Shown here one piece after another: positions 34,499 to 51,386 of a DNA stretch of 64,000 nt. Under the pieces are notes generated by a model, which was given only the letters and a program-made list of their open reading frames with translations, made no database searches and was not told where the DNA came from. Where the stretch lies: contig ML680038.1 in NCBI GenBank assembly GCA_007922225.1, positions 124,001 through 188,000 on the forward strand, read 5' to 3'. Both the position numbers and the translations under genes were made by a program. The DNA is from Emydura subglobosa. Lineage: Eukaryota; Chordata; Testudines; Chelidae. Within the stretch, counting starts at the first letter, position 1. Each line of letters starts with the position of its first letter.

Positions 34499-34802
34499 AA
34501 GGTTGTTACAAGGAAGAGGGAAGTAAATTGTTCTTGTTGACTTCTGAGGACAGGACAAGCAGCGATGGACTTAAATTGCAGGAAGGGCGGTTTAGGCTGG
34601 ACATTAGGAAAAACTTCCTAGCTGTCAGAGAAGTTGAGCACTGGAACCAATTGCCGAGGGAGGTGTTGCCCTTGGAGGTTTTGAAGAACAGGTTGTTAGA
34701 CAAACACCTGTCAGGGATGGTCTAGATAATGCTTGGTTCTGCCTGGAGTGCAGTGGACTGGTCTAGACGACCTCGCGAGCTCCCTTCCAGTTCTAGGATT
34801 CT
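34499..34802 (+). mobile_element. CR1 LINE 3' end, another subfamily
   Basis: ORF2 C-terminal remnant (RFRLDIRKNFLAVREVEHW), then 'cacctgtcagggatggtctag' and a tail ending 'tccagttctaggattctgt'. Confidence 0.8.
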
Positions 34803-35559
34803 GTTAGGCATTTAGGGAGGGAAGGCGCTCTAGAAATACGGCACCGACACCCGCCTCGGCAGCTGCCCTGAGTTGCTATTCAGAACCGACGGGAAGCGAA
34901 GACAACGGGGCGTGTCCAGTGTTGATCTCTGGGCGGGATGCACTGGCAAGGGCAGGCTGTGCGTTCTCTTCCTGCCTGCTGCTGCACCCGGGCTGGAGGG
35001 GTAAGCATCCATGTGCAGCAGCAGTGCGGGGCAGATCCTGTCCCCAGTCCATCCATCACTCACATTCTGCTCTTGGCAGCGCAAGAAGGCGCTAGCAGGC
35101 TCATCTGGCCAATACACTCAGCGGGCAGAGGTGTCATTACCACGCAGCCTTGGTGCTGGCCGCTGAGAGGCCAGGAGAGGTATACGTTGTACCCGTGATT
35201 ACAAGGCTGCTTCCCTTGCACTGCTCTCATATCGAAATGCACCGGGCGGTAGTTACCGTGTCACTAGCAGGTCGAACGTTCGCAGATGAGCCAAGAGGGG
35301 GCTGGCCCACGATGGGGTTGGCGGCCTGCAACGCAGCCTCCTTTGAAACAGTCCCTGTAGCGCAGCGCCCCACCTTCTTCACGCCATGCCAAAGAGCTCG
35401 CCGGTGCCTTGTGTTTCATATCCCTCCCCGCGCTGCACCGATGGTCCGTTCTGTCCTGACTCCCAGAACGGCACAGAGCAAGCCCCGTCTAGCTTGGCTA
35501 AGTGACAGTTCAATGGAGACGTGTTTGTGAAAGCTATAAATCCCCGGGAGGAGAATAGC

Positions 35560-35815
35560 TGAACCAGGTGCCTACCTGGGGAGAATGACGTGGGATTGGG
35601 TAAAGGAAACTCAAGGCAAATATCACAAAAAGCTTCATCACAGAGAGACTGATTGGTTCAGCTGTGGAACGGGCTCTGGGGGAAATGGTGGAAGGAAGCC
35701 CCTCTGCAGGAGACATTTCAAACTAGACTGGGTAAGGCATGCACTGTAGGGAACAAGCCTGGGGAAAATGGACTAGATGTTCCCCCACCTCTTGCCCTAG
35801 TCTGGTATTCCACTT
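35560..35815 (+). mobile_element. Old CR1 LINE 3' fragment
   Basis: 'cttcatcacagagagactgat', 'gctgtggaacgggctctggg' and 'gaaaatggactagatgttcc' follow the CR1 3' order. 35816-36396 has no feature I can name. Confidence 0.55.
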
Positions 35816-36396
35816 CTGCCGCATGCAAACAGACGAATGGGCCGTCTGGCTCAGCGTCCTAACCCAGATTACACAGGCGCGGCCTGTATCTGCAGCCCAT
35901 GAAGTCTGGTAACCTGTCTATAGCTGTGGCCAATGCCAGGTGCTTTGCCTGGGACTCCCTCCTGCCCCCCCATTGTACATCTAACCGAGCATCACTGAAC
36001 CACAAGGGAAAATTCTTCCTGGCCCGTCAAGTCCTGAATGATGGGATTTGCTGGCCTTTGGAATTGTTCTCCTGCCAGGCATGACTGCAGACACTCTGCT
36101 AATTTAAACGTTCGCTGATCCTTTGTTTTTTTTAATCCTCCAAAGATGTTTGCCCCAATAACATCCTACAGCAGCAAATTTTGCAGGTTAATTATAGGCG
36201 GTGCTGACGCATACCTTCCTTTTCTTCTCTTTGAAAGCTGCTGCCCGTAGTGTGATGTGGTGACCCTGGCCTTTGCATTCTGGGATCGGATGAAGGGGAG
36301 TTACTGACGGGCCTTGGCTGGGCCTTTCGTTGTTTAGCGCATTCTAGAGAGGGGAAGGGAAAGTCATTCTTTTGTCTGTTTGTATGCCTCCGTCAG

Positions 36397-36523
36397 ATGA
36401 ACCTGCCGTTCTGGAGACAGAAGACCTGGACCGGAAAGCCATGCGGCTCGGGGGAGGCCTGGACCCAGATACCATCTCACTGGCTTCGGTCACAGCCGTT
36501 ACCACCAACGTGTCGAATAAGAG
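36397..36523 (+). CDS. OTOF: OTOF exon: linker before C2B
   Basis: The acceptor is CTCCGTCAG and the donor GAG|GTGAGG; two bases, 41 codons, two bases. It encodes [12 protein letters not shown] and then [20 protein letters not shown], the conserved serine/threonine-rich linker of otoferlin. Frame fits both neighbours. Confidence 0.97.
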
Positions 36524-36734
36524 GTGAGGGCAGGGTGTGAGCCGATCCGAGCCCAGCAGTGACATATCGCAGGAACATGTGACACCATTTCCATGAGCTC
36601 TGGGTTTGAATATCGCTTAGATCCAGAGAGAGAGAGGGGCGGGAAGGGGACCAGTAGATTTGCAGATATTTTGTCAAGGACACCACGTTTGCAGTGGCCA
36701 GACGCTGCTGCTCATCTCTTTGTTTGCTGATGAC

Positions 36735-36850
36735 CTGGTCTGTTCGTTCCCTCTGAAGCACCTGGCATTGGCCGCTGTCGGAAGACAGGACACTGGGCTA
36801 GACGGACCATTGGTCTGACCCAGTCTGGCCGTTCTTACATCCTTATGATG
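36735..36850 (+). mobile_element. CR1 3' tail
   Basis: 'gaagcacctggcattggcc', then 'gggctagacggaccattggtc', ending in 'gttcttacatccttatga', which fits a CR1 subfamily with TTCTTATG-type ends. Confidence 0.7.
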
Positions 36851-36875
36851 ACTGATTTCTTTTCCCCCTTCAAAG

Positions 36876-36930
36876 GTCCAAGCCTGACATTAAAATGGAG
36901 CCCAGTGCTGGCCGGCCAATGGATTACCAA
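36876..36930 (+). CDS. OTOF: OTOF exon: linker to C2B
   Basis: Short exon after CCTTCAAAG, ending CAA|GTAAGT, one base plus 18 codons. It reads [18 protein letters not shown], nearly invariant in otoferlin, and leads directly into C2B. The preceding intron is only 352 bases and holds a CR1 3' tail. Confidence 0.97.
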
Positions 36931-37509
36931 GTAAGTAGGGTTGCTGTGTCCCCTTTCCAGTCCTTCTCGTACTCCTGGGGCTAGAGACTGGGGGGCAGAA
37001 GGCCCTGATGGGAAGATTCAAAGCGAGAAAGGGAGGGGAGGAAGATACACCCTGAGAACATTTGTTCCAGGCCTTTCCTTTATATTTCTAACCGCACGGC
37101 TCACGCCAGCCAACCAGAGCGTGGAGAGCCGCCAAACCTGGCCAGTTTCCTCACCGGTCTCAGGGCAGTTGTGAAGTTCATTGAGCAGATGCTGCAAAAT
37201 GGGGCATGCCAGCTGCCATGGAAAGGCTCAGGATGCACATGCCCGGCGTTCTCCCGCAGGGAAGAGGAGACTCATCCAGGCAGCCTGGGAGAGGGTCCTT
37301 TGCTTGGGGGAGGGGCAAAGTTCCAGGCCCACCTGATGAGCTGAGCTGAGCACCCCCATCCCATCCCACCCCATCCCAACGAGCGGCTAGCAGTTCACCT
37401 TGCGGAAAAGGATGATGCTCAGTGTTCTGTTTATTTACAGAGCGTATCTTTGTTTCTGGTTTTCCCGACCCGCTTGGGAGACTCCCCAGCCTGAAAGGAC
37501 AGGACATAA

Positions 37510-37938
37510 CATGATGAGGGGGCTGGAGCACAAGACTTATGAGGCGAGGCTGAGGGAACGAGGCTTGTTTAGTCTGCAGAAGAGAGGAATGAGGGGGGAT
37601 TTGATAGCAGCCTTCAACTATCTGAAAGGGGGTTCCAGGGAGGATGGGGCTAGGCTGTTCTCGGTGGTGGCAGATGACAGAACAAGGAGCAATGGTCTCA
37701 AGTTGCAGGGCAGGAGGTCTAGGTTGGACATCAGGAAAAACATTTTCCCTAGGAGGGTGGTGAAGCACTGGAATGGGTTACCTAGGGAGGTGGTGGAATC
37801 TCCATCCTTAGAGGTTTTTAAGGCCCGGCTTGACAAAGCCCTGGCTGGGATTATGTAGTTGGGGTTGGTCCTGCTCTGAGCAGGGGGTGGGACTAGATAC
37901 CTCCTGAGGTCCCTGCCAACCCTCATCTTCTGTGATAC
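37510..37938 (+). mobile_element. CR1 LINE 3' end
   Basis: Same subfamily as 27172-27648: [34 protein letters not shown] and a tail with 'gggactagatacctcctgagg'. The rest of 36931-39440 shows nothing further. Confidence 0.9.
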
Positions 37939-39444
37939 CAACAGGGGCAGAAGGCTAGGGTCTGACAAGGAGACCTTTGAAGCTGGCTACCACTAGAGAT
38001 AACGACAAGGAGATAGTTTTAGGGCCAGGGAAAGTGAGCCCTTCAATTGAAGATTATTGTGGGCGGGCCACGAAAGCGTTATTTATTCCCCCTCTCACGG
38101 AAAGAGTCACCGCGCTGCATCTCATGACCTGCTTATGGGACAAAGGCCAGAGGTTATCACTGGGGCTATTTCCCCAGTCGCTGTGTTGAGCATAGGAGAC
38201 GCAGGATTGGGACCCTCAAGGATTCTCCCTTGGGACCACCCACCTCCAAACTCCCAGGCCCCTCACACCCGCTGAATGAAAGGAGTAGGCCTGAGCCGGG
38301 AAAGGACTGAATCCACATGAGCCTGGGTTTCCATATTCCCCACATGGCTGGTAGAGGGCAGCAACGCCTGGTCTACCCACCTGTGGAATGCAACACTTCA
38401 CCCGCCCACCTCGGAGCCTGGTCATCCTCAGTGACCCTTCTGAAGCAGCCCAGAAAGGGAAGCTTGTGCCAGGGAGTCCTGGGGAAGGTTGACTGTTGAC
38501 TGCTCTCACGCTCCAGCGACCATCTCCATTTTAAGCCAATGCTGTAGTTACTTATTGGCTTGATGGCGCTCAGCGCCCTTTACCAATAGCCAGGCTGCTG
38601 TCTGACGAGCCCTAAGGCATTTCGGTCACAGCCGATCAGGAGAACGGGAAAGGCAGTGACACGCTTGGGCAGAGTTGGACTGGGTGAGCGTTCCCCCGAA
38701 GGGGAGCTCTGTGGGAGAATGCCCCGTCGATGGGCACGGCCCCAGGAGGGCATCGCCGGCAGATTGCCAGTCCCGTGTGGCAGCGTCAGCACAAATGAAA
38801 TTAGGCAAATGCAAGGGAGGCATCAACTGAAAAGCTTTGACTATAAACCGAGCCAGATTGCGAGGCTAATGGGGAGGTCAGTCGTTAATGGCGTCAGGGA
38901 AGCATCGTGGAGAAGAGGGGAAATGCAGCCTGCCGGTCCGTTCTGCACCAGTTGCAAGCAAGAGATGGAAAGTGCAGGCAGGCCGGCTAGGAGATCACTG
39001 CGGTCCAGCAAGGGCATGAGAGCTTTGGTTTAGTCTGGATTGGAGAAGGGAGATCGCGAGGATGTGGTGACATGGCTTAGTCTGGGAGGGTTCATCTTTG
39101 AGGTGCAGAAGAACCGGTGAGGGCAAAACGCAGCCACGGGGCACGCTAACTCTCAGCCGGTCCATTCCTCGTAACAAACTGGTTTTTGCCGAACACCTAA
39201 AAACTGTAGGAAATCAATTACGTTTGAGAAGCACAACCTGAAACGGTGCTTCTGAAAGTTGCAGGTGTCAATCAGATTATAGAGAGAGGGTGTGAAAGAG
39301 AGAAGAAATTGTTAATAAGGGAGGTTGCTAATTAAGTGTCCTATGGGAACTGCATAGAGGTGATCTCAGTCCAGTTCTCACTGGGTCAGAGGCCGTTTCG
39401 TAGAGAACCAGACACCATTGGTGGTATCTCTCTTGGTGGGAGTC

Positions 39445-39685
39445 TCAGGGCTTGTTTACACACACACGCTGTATCAATTTAATTAAGCTTTGAAGTTAAA
39501 CTGATGTAAGTCGACTCGTGCGACTATAATGGGTCCCCTAAACCCATGTGACCCAGGTGTGAACCAGAGGAGCGTGTCCACATGTTGCACCAGCAGAGCT
39601 AAATCACTTTAACTGCACACTTTTAGTTAAATGAAAGCAATTTCTGTAGGTGAGCCAGGCCTCAGAGGACAGGCCCTGGCCTGAA
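39445..39685. mobile_element. Probable non-autonomous DNA transposon
   Basis: Starts 'ctcagggcttgtttacaca' and ends 'gtgagccaggcctcag', diverged inverted ends. The centre has 'ttaactgcacacttttagttaa'. Confidence 0.45.
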
Positions 39686-39872
39686 AGAGCTCGCGTCCAT
39701 CAGCAGCAGGATGGTATGGGAGCTCTCCCTGCCTGGGTCCCCAGAGCTGTTCTTCTGGCATGTCCTCCCCCCCAGCACTGAGCTCACATCAGGCGGGTAG
39801 GCCGGCGGTTACCGCGGAGATGTGACGAACCTGGCTCTCACAAGGGTGGGTGTCCGGACCTCCTCTCCCTAG

Positions 39873-40241
<369 letters not shown>

Positions 40242-40499
40242 TGAAATCTGACTAGGTTTTTTTCATGCCAGAGAAATGCTGCGTTGCTGCCCAGTGGGCC
40301 AAAGACTTGGGATTAAATGCCCCTGTGGTACTACTCCCTGGGCGTGGCTGGGTTAGCTGCCTGGGGCAAGTAAGATGGTGGGACCTGCCCCACGTTCCAG
40401 CAGAACACTGGCTCTTCCGAGCATGCCAGCGCTAAGGAAAATGGCTTGCTTGATTGCGGTCTTTCCAGCTTAACGAGGCAGCGCCTGACCCAAAGTTCG

Positions 40500-41080
40500 T
40501 CCACCCTGAACATACTTGTCTTTGCATCAGAGATGGGTCTGATAGTGCCTGGGACGTGGGCAGTTATGCCCCAGCTGGAGCAGGAGTCAGTGTCGGGATC
40601 TTAGCAAGGGCAGTCAGGACAACGGGTCAGAGCAGGGTTAAACCAGAGGCTGGGAGTAGCGGAGAAGTTTATAGTCAGGTTCCGGGCCAGGGGCAGCACC
40701 CAGCGTCAGAAGCTGTCAGGTTTCAGGGTCCGGGTCAGGAGGTGAAGTCCAAATCAAGCCAGGAGTAGGAACGGTCCTGGCAGCTACAGGACATCCACAC
40801 TGTTGTGTGGACGCATCCCAGACCACCCCTGGGTGGTCCTTATATAGGGCAGGGAGCCAATCAGGAGCCAGGAGGCGGCTGTCTGTCAGCTCCCGTAGGG
40901 TGGGACTTCCCACGGTCTGTGTCCCCAGTGGGCCGCGAGCAACAGAGCGCAAGCTGCTTACAGCTGCTGCTGGAGCCATCACTTGGCTGGCAGCTAGTGG
41001 CCCCGGTTCTAGACCCAGTTCTAGGCCTCAGTTCTAGACCTGGTTCTAGGCCCCAGTTCTAGACCCAGGTGGTGCCAGAC
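40500..41080. repeat. Complex interspersed repeat, possibly LTR-derived
   Basis: Contains 'ccttatatagggcagggagccaatcagg' split over a TATA-like and CCAAT-like pair. It ends in degenerate 12-13-bp units 'gttctagaccca / gttctaggcctca' (41006-41068). No frame. Family not identified. Confidence 0.35.
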
Positions 41081-41575
41081 CTGGAGTGAGGAAAGGCTGG
41101 AAGCAAGCAGATCCAGGAGCTGTTGTTGGTTGGTTCCAGCCCGTCCCGGCTTCGTGTCTGATTTGTGCGTTTTCTTCCTCCGCCGTGCGCCTCGGACGAG
41201 CGGTCACCCTACAAAGCCCGAGGGGTCGCAGCCGTTGTTCTCAGAAGCCTTTAACTCAGAGAGAAAGTGTCTGTTTGCTTGAGCCACTGTTGGATTTACT
41301 GACCTGTGTCCCAATTTTCACAGCCGCTAATATTTCCCATTCAGTTTCCTTGACCACAAACGGCTGGCGTTTTCTAGGGTGGTCTGGAAATCTCCCCCGC
41401 CCCCGCCTTCCCCCAGCAGCTTCATCGCCTGTGTGGCGGTGCCGCCCAGAGCCAAGCGATGGTCGTCTCCGTTAACGAGGACTGTCGTGGGCAGCCGTTT
41501 TTGCTGTCGTCGTCGAAAGACACCAGCGTGTGCTCCCCCGCTCTCCCACCCTGACATCTTTCCCTTCCTTTGCAG

Positions 41576-41638
41576 TACTTCGTCTTCGATTTCCACGTCC
41601 CCCCGGACGTCATGTTCGATAAAATCATCAAGCTGTCG
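41576..41638 (+). CDS. OTOF: OTOF exon: C2B core
   Basis: Twenty-one codons between CCTTTGCAG and GTAAGT, phase 0: [20 protein letters not shown] plus serine. This is the central beta-strand pair of C2B, with the typical FxF pattern. Confidence 0.97.
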
Positions 41639-42029
41639 GTAAGTGCGCATGTGCGTGGCCTCTCTTCCCGGCCCTGTCAGAGCCCGCTTCCCCGGCCTGT
41701 GGCGTTTGCGGGTGGTTTCAATGCCCAGGAAAGGGCAGGAAGGTAGACCTTAGCAAGGAGCTGGGGATGCTGCTGCCAGATGCTGTGCAAACTCCCCTCA
41801 GTCCTGGCCCAATGCCCCCTCTGCTCGTCCAATGGCCATCCCTTATTCCAGGCCTGGGTCCGCCCACGCAGGGCTCGCTTGCCGTCTCTAGAACCTCAGC
41901 ACCTCTCTCCCAGCTGGCTCACTTCAGCCCCATCCGGCTATTCCCATCCTGACGGTCGCACGCCGCTCTGAGCCCCGGCGCCCCCCTGCCAGTCCAGTCC
42001 TAGGCAGAGACTCCAGCCTTCGCGGTGTG

Positions 42030-42095
42030 TGGGAACGTGCTCAAGGGAGACCAAGATGACCCCACAAACCCGTCTCAGTTGTGACATTACCCAAA
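42030..42095. repeat. Repeat shared with 43570-43635
   Basis: 'gtgctcaagggagacc' then 'ctcagttgtgacattacc' recurs about 1.5 kb downstream in the same orientation at roughly three-quarters identity. Confidence 0.6.
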
Positions 42096-42115
42096 GGCTC
42101 AAACCTTAACCTTGA

Positions 42116-42364
<249 letters not shown>

Positions 42365-43524
42365 TAGGGCAGTTTAAAGGGAGAGAAGGGGGGAGGTTGT
42401 CTACAGGTTTTACTGGCACAAGCGAAACCGTTCCCGTTCCAGGGTGTTTGGTTTGTGTCACACCAGTGTCAGAAGAAGCTGTTTTATAGGCCTGCCACAG
42501 AAATGTCGGGCCTTCTGCATTCTCCCCTAGGTCCGTGTGTTTGTGTTTGTGTGCACACACAACAAAAAACGTCACTATTGGGACTTCTTCTTCATGTCCC
42601 TCCAGCTGGAAAGGCAAGCGGTGACACTTCTCAGGGTTAGCCAGGGCTATGGGGCATCTCACTGCCACCTGCCCTTAGCGTGGCTGCTGGGGTCAGCTCT
42701 CTGAATCCACCATCCCCCGGCAATTCAAGCAGCCTACCCAGGCTCTGCTGTCCCGCCACAGGTTAGCGATAGACACACCCCGACGCCTGCCAAGTGTCCT
42801 CCTGGAGCACCCAGCCTCTGGCCCACTGGACACTCACGGTATTTACCACTACGCTGTTCCCAAAGCAATAGGACACCGGCTGAGATTCCCTCCGAGACCT
42901 TATCCACTCGGCTTGTCCAGTTCTCGGAGAACACTTTATCCAGTTCTCTGGGATCCAGGACACTCAGCAGGACTCTGGATTTCATCACTCCGGTTCCTTT
43001 GTTTGGCACACAGCAAAGCTATACCGAGTTGATCAGACTCAAGCGCAGGGGGTGGGCACAGGGAACACCACACAGCCAAAGCTACACAGCCAACCTCCTC
43101 CCTTACATACGTTTACACATGGCATGGCCCTTGCTATACATTATACCACACATTTTGGGAGTGGCTTGGTTACTTTGCAGAAACCAGTCGCTGTATAGCA
43201 TGCTCCGTCCGTGTGCTGTTCACATGGCACCTGATCTTTACATTCCAGATTTATCTTGTCCATGTCCCTAGCATCAGGGGGCTGCTGCTTATCTTAGCTA
43301 GCACAGACATCCTGACTCCAGCAGACTGTTTGTCACACCCCTATTTACTACTTAACCTTCCTTTTACCTTCCCAATTAGGCCCACTAAGAAATGGGGCAA
43401 GTTACTTGTGCCAAGCCAGGCCTACAACGCCTCAGCTTCCCAGCTACACCTCACGGTCACTGCTCCACTTAACTCACCGCACTTAGAGATGAGCGAGACC
43501 AGGCAGGGGAGGTGATCTCTTTGC

Positions 43525-43667
43525 TTGGACCAACTTCTGTTGGGGAGAGAGACAAGCTTTCGCAGGGTGTGATGACATGCTCAAGGGAGACTAAGATAAC
43601 CCCCATAACTCCATCTCAGTTGCAACATTACCAGGCCCGTCTCTCTTCCCAACAGAAGTTGGTCCAA
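43525..43667. repeat. Fold-back repeat with 29-bp arms
   Basis: Arms 43525-43553 and 43639-43667 are inverted and match at 28 of 29 bases. The 85-bp loop holds the repeat also found at 42030-42095. Confidence 0.8.
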
Positions 43668-43719
43668 TAAAAGGTATCACCTCACCCACCTTGTCTCTCT
43701 AATATCCTGGGACAGGCAC

Positions 43720-44600
43720 AGCAACAACAACGCTGCATACAGCACATGGCAATGTTTATCGTGAAAACAAGCATCAGTTTCTTTACAAAGATTCATAGAG
43801 TAGCAAGTAGGTAGAAGTACTGAAAACAATCGGTTACATCTGACATAAAATCACAACACGCCTCCTAGAGCCGAGACTTAACTAACAAGTCACTGTCTTG
43901 ACTAATGACGTTTCACTCCCCCAAAATCTTTCCCCTGGGGATTTTCAGCCAGGCTGGCCGTGTTCCCTTTTGTGTGAAACAAGCTGCATTCTCACCTTGT
44001 GCCCTAGGTGAAGGATACCATCTGTCCCCTTGCATTCTCCTGACATGCCCGACTCATTCCTTAATGTTCCTGCTGCCTGTTCCTTCCTGTAGACGTTGAG
44101 ATCTCTTGCTTCACAGCCTCGATAACCTGGCAGCTCTGTATGCAAAGAGCCTTACATTGTAAGATACAGCACACACAATGGTCAGCCAGGATGAGATAAG
44201 TGTCTCCTGACCCTGCCTGAACAGAATCTGCTTGTCATATTCAGGGTGACCTGTCTTGACTTACATACCTGGAGGACATAGTTTTCAGTATAGATACGTA
44301 ACTTTTTAGTTAGTTTCTTTACATCCCTTTCACAACGATTACAATGACGAGCATGGTTCTGGCTGTTGGTAGAGATCTCACATCTCACCCTTTGGCCTAT
44401 TATTATGTAGACATCAGACACCCAGGATCCCTGTCAACCCTGTGTACCCCTTATGTCTTCTGCCAGTTAGCATCAAGTGGTCACAAGGGTCAGCTAGACC
44501 CACTAGTCACAGTGAGCTTGCCTTAGAGGGAGATAAGTCATAATGGACACATTTAAGAAACCTCTAAAAATGGCCTAAAATAACTTCATTGCTATACAGA
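43720..44600. other. Possible LTR-like or SINE-derived remnant
   Basis: AT-richer segment ('ggcaatgtttatcgtg', 'tagagtagcaagtaggtag') similar in style to 48240-49080 and 59690-60560. No coding frame and no defined ends. Confidence 0.25.
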
Positions 44601-45384
44601 ACAATGGGGCAATTTTAAAGCGCAGTATGTCACAATATGCCAGGACTAGGAACAAGGGGTGTATCCCATTGGACAAGGCTCCACGCCTATCAGGGCTTGA
44701 TCCTCCTTTATACCACGGCCCTTTCACACCGCTTTGGCAGAGTGAAAGGGCCCGGACTAGAAGAATCAGGCCCCATGAAGTTCCCACGTCTAATCATGGC
44801 GCTTCACAAGAGAGTGGACTAGCAACCTGTCTCTTGTCCAGGACTGCGTCTTTCCCATCCGGCACTTTTACTGGTGCGAAACTGGGGAGAAATTTCACAT
44901 TTGGGGTGGAGACAGAAGAAAACCTGTTTTCAGCAGATTGATTTTTTTTTAAAAACTGACAACATCTTTTCAAAGCTGCTCAGAGGCTTAGTGTGTTAGT
45001 GGCTGGCCGGCTGCGCTGGATCGGTGGGCAGCGTGCAGATGAAACCAAAAGTGTGTGAAAAATACAGCAGATAAGGTCACTCTGCAGTTTATCTATCACA
45101 TGGGCATCACCTGCACTGAGAAAGTCTGGGTACCACACAAAACTCTGATATTGTTCTATAAATATATAGCCATGTGGAAGGGTCTCAGGAGAGCTCCAAT
45201 TAACAGGCACCTGGTATTTTACAAGCTAGATCTTTGGGGTTTTCCCCCTTGAGAAAGATTTTGAGCATAAAAAGCATGGAGTGCTGTCTGAATTTCTCAT
45301 ATTCATGGGAGCTGATACACACACAGACAGACGGAGAATGCAGAAAAGGATCGTACCGTTTCCTGCCCTGCAAATAACCCCTGA

Positions 45385-47536
<2,152 letters not shown>

Positions 47537-47576
47537 TAGTTACCATGAGCAGGGGCAATAGGGAAAGGCAGCCTGA

Positions 47577-47915
<339 letters not shown>

Positions 47916-48094
47916 TAGTGATACTTAGTGATCCTGAGTGCCCGGCTTAAGAGGCCTGGCTTCCGAAAGTGCTGCACATCCATCTTCGGCAAATCGGGCT
48001 CTTGTAAGACATCGCCAGCCAGGCCCGAAACCTACTGGTCACTTCTGAAAAATCCTGGCCACAAGCTCTGCCACATGCAGATGAAAATCTGATA

Positions 48095-48240
48095 CTCTCC
48101 CATGTTGTTGTTATTTATATTACCACAGCACCTGGGAGCCCTAGTCCTGGAGCAGAACCCTAGTGTGCTAGGCGCTGTACAAACGCAGAACAAAAAGACA
48201 GTCCCCGCCCCCAAAGAATTTACAATCTAAGTGTAAGCCC
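48095..48240. repeat. Interspersed repeat fragment (LINE/SINE-type)
   Basis: 'gtgctaggcgctgtacaaacgca' then 'agaatttacaatctaagtg', a motif order common in sauropsid introns. A related piece lies at 24090-24125. Confidence 0.5.
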
Positions 48241-49080
48241 ACTCATTAGTCGGCCCCTCCCTCGAGGTGGAGAGAATATACACCTGTCTTTGTTCCTGAG
48301 CTGAGATTTTCTAAACACTTCAACCAAGACACACTGTTTTAGGTAAAATTATAAAACAGATTTATTAAGTACAGAATGATAGATTTTAAGTGGGTATAAG
48401 TGGTTGGCATAAAAGATTAGAGATAGTTACCAAAGAAACAAAAACAAGTTTGCAGTCAAAATTCTATAATACTGAGCAGGATTTGAATTAGCAATGTCTC
48501 ATCCTGATAGCTGGTACAAGCCGTTCCTTAATACGCAGGCTGGGACTGCCTTCCCGGCTTGGGACTACCCTTTCCCCATTCAAAGTCCCTTTGTCTTCCA
48601 GATGTTCCTTCAGGTGTTGAGTTGTGGGGGAGTGAAGCCAAGTGATGATGTCACTCCCCCCTTTTATAGCTTCTCCCAGTTTGCTGGAAAGGTCCATGCA
48701 TGTGACGTGGGGGTGATGCCCTCCATTGGTCAATCAGTATCCGACTGTGGATGTGCTTCCTCAGTAAAGTCTCCAGGGATGGGGGTTGGGAGAGTGGATT
48801 CCCCTTAATGGGCCATTAGCACATCTGACTACCCTCTTTTTGCACCTAAAAAGCTAACTGCGGTGTTTCCTACCACATCTTTCAGTGGTACACACGCAGC
48901 AAAGCTCCATAGCTTTACATACAATGGTAGCGCACACAATCCAACGGGGATATTAATGTTCAACAGATCCAGACTTTTAAAGTGATACCTCACAAGGCAT
49001 ACTTTGTACAAAACTTATCACAATTATTTGACAGTGGTGAATATGGGGGTTCTGGAGTGTTGCTTTCAGACACAGTGTCA
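48240..49080. other. Possible LTR-like remnant
   Basis: 'aaacagatttattaagtac', then 'gatagattttaagtgggtataag', resembles 55300-55345 and suggests a shared LTR-type family. No coding frame. Confidence 0.35.
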
Positions 49081-49104
49081 CACAGGTGCAATTGTGCATG
49101 TTGA

Positions 49105-49599
<495 letters not shown>

Positions 49600-49841
49600 T
49601 AGGGAGGTCCAGTCTCCAAGCCTGTTCAAACACTAGCCCCTATTGGGGTGGCCAACAAGAGTGAAAGTTAGTGCCATCCAGCTGGTGGTTTCTAGAGACG
49701 TCTGTCATGTTCGAAACCAGTCACCTGAGATCCTCATTTCACAGAGGCTGTCAAAGAGCCTTCATGCAGTGACCGCTGTCTGCCAGCCCCACCCGGAGGC
49801 TGGAGTTGAACTAGCGACCAAGAGGTGAAAGGCTCTGTATC

Positions 49842-50265
49842 TAGAGGTGGACGAATTTTTTCGACCAAAAAGTTTGTCGGCAAAAAAACGTAGATTTGGC
49901 GACTCCAGAACATTTTGCAATTTTGTATTGATGTTACTGAATGATTCGTTTCGGGAGTCAAAACGAAGAACACATTTAGAAAAATCGAATCCTTTTGTTT
50001 CAGCCTTTTTGAAACAAAACGCTTCCACTTTTCAACTCAAAACGACTTTTGGTTTCAAAATTTCCTTTAACTTTTTTTTTTCAATCAGAAACCTTGACAA
50101 ATGTTCCAGGTCAAAACAAAGCATTTCGTTTGACCTGAAGCATTTGGGATTTTTACCTTTCAAGTCGCTGAAAATTTCAAAATTTTTCCTGTTGGGTCTG
50201 ACCCAAAATAGAAAAAAAAATGTTAATTGCAAACCAACTGAGAAGCCTGTTTTCATCCAGCTCTG
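49842..50265. mobile_element. AT-rich TIR element
   Basis: Ends 'tagaggtggacgaattt' and 'ttttcatccagctctg' are diverged inverted repeats. AT-rich self-complementary interior, no frame. Confidence 0.55.
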
Positions 50266-50442
50266 TCCTTATCTCATTACCAATCCCAGCACAGCATGGA
50301 AGGCAGACTGAGCTGCCCTCTACCAGCTGGAGGTGTGCTCTGGAGATCAAGATGAAGGTATATTAGCTACTGCCCAAGCTGTGGATAAACAGAGGCCTTC
50401 GGTCTGTAGGGTTGTGAATCTGGCATCTTTCATCGGCACTAA

Positions 50443-50802
<360 letters not shown>

Positions 50803-51386
50803 TAGGGCCAAAGGAATCTCCCATCATCCGGTGGTGTTGTGGGCTCCTTATCTATGCTAACGCACAACAAAACTGCGCAGGCTGACGCTCGCACTTCGGC
50901 TGCGCTAAGAAGAATATGGCCACTACGTTCGAAGGGTGTAAATGTAATCCACTGGGCCTGATCCGCACATGATGACAGGCCTCCCAGCTGGCTGATTCAG
51001 GGGCTGTCTACACTGCAGTCCATGGTGAGACCGCAGCACATGTAGACATACCTGAACTAGCTCCAGTAACAATAGCGGTAACCACAGGCGGACCTGGGGT
51101 CATTAAATTCAAGCAGCGATGGCTCCTGCTTTTGAGAACTTGGTGCGACCCCTCCTGGCGTTAAATGCACACCAAGGCGGGAGAGGAGTTGTTCAGGCAT
51201 CCTGGATACAACAATAACAGACGCACACCTGGCCCTGGTCAGTGTTCACGGTTCTTGAACCTCCCTGACCTCCCCATGGGGAAAAATTCCTCCCCAGCCA
51301 AAATCAGTGGGGATTGATGGTGCCCTGGGCAAGTCCCGCCCGGCATGGCTGGGGTAATGGTTTTATTTCACTGCCCTCCTCCCAAG

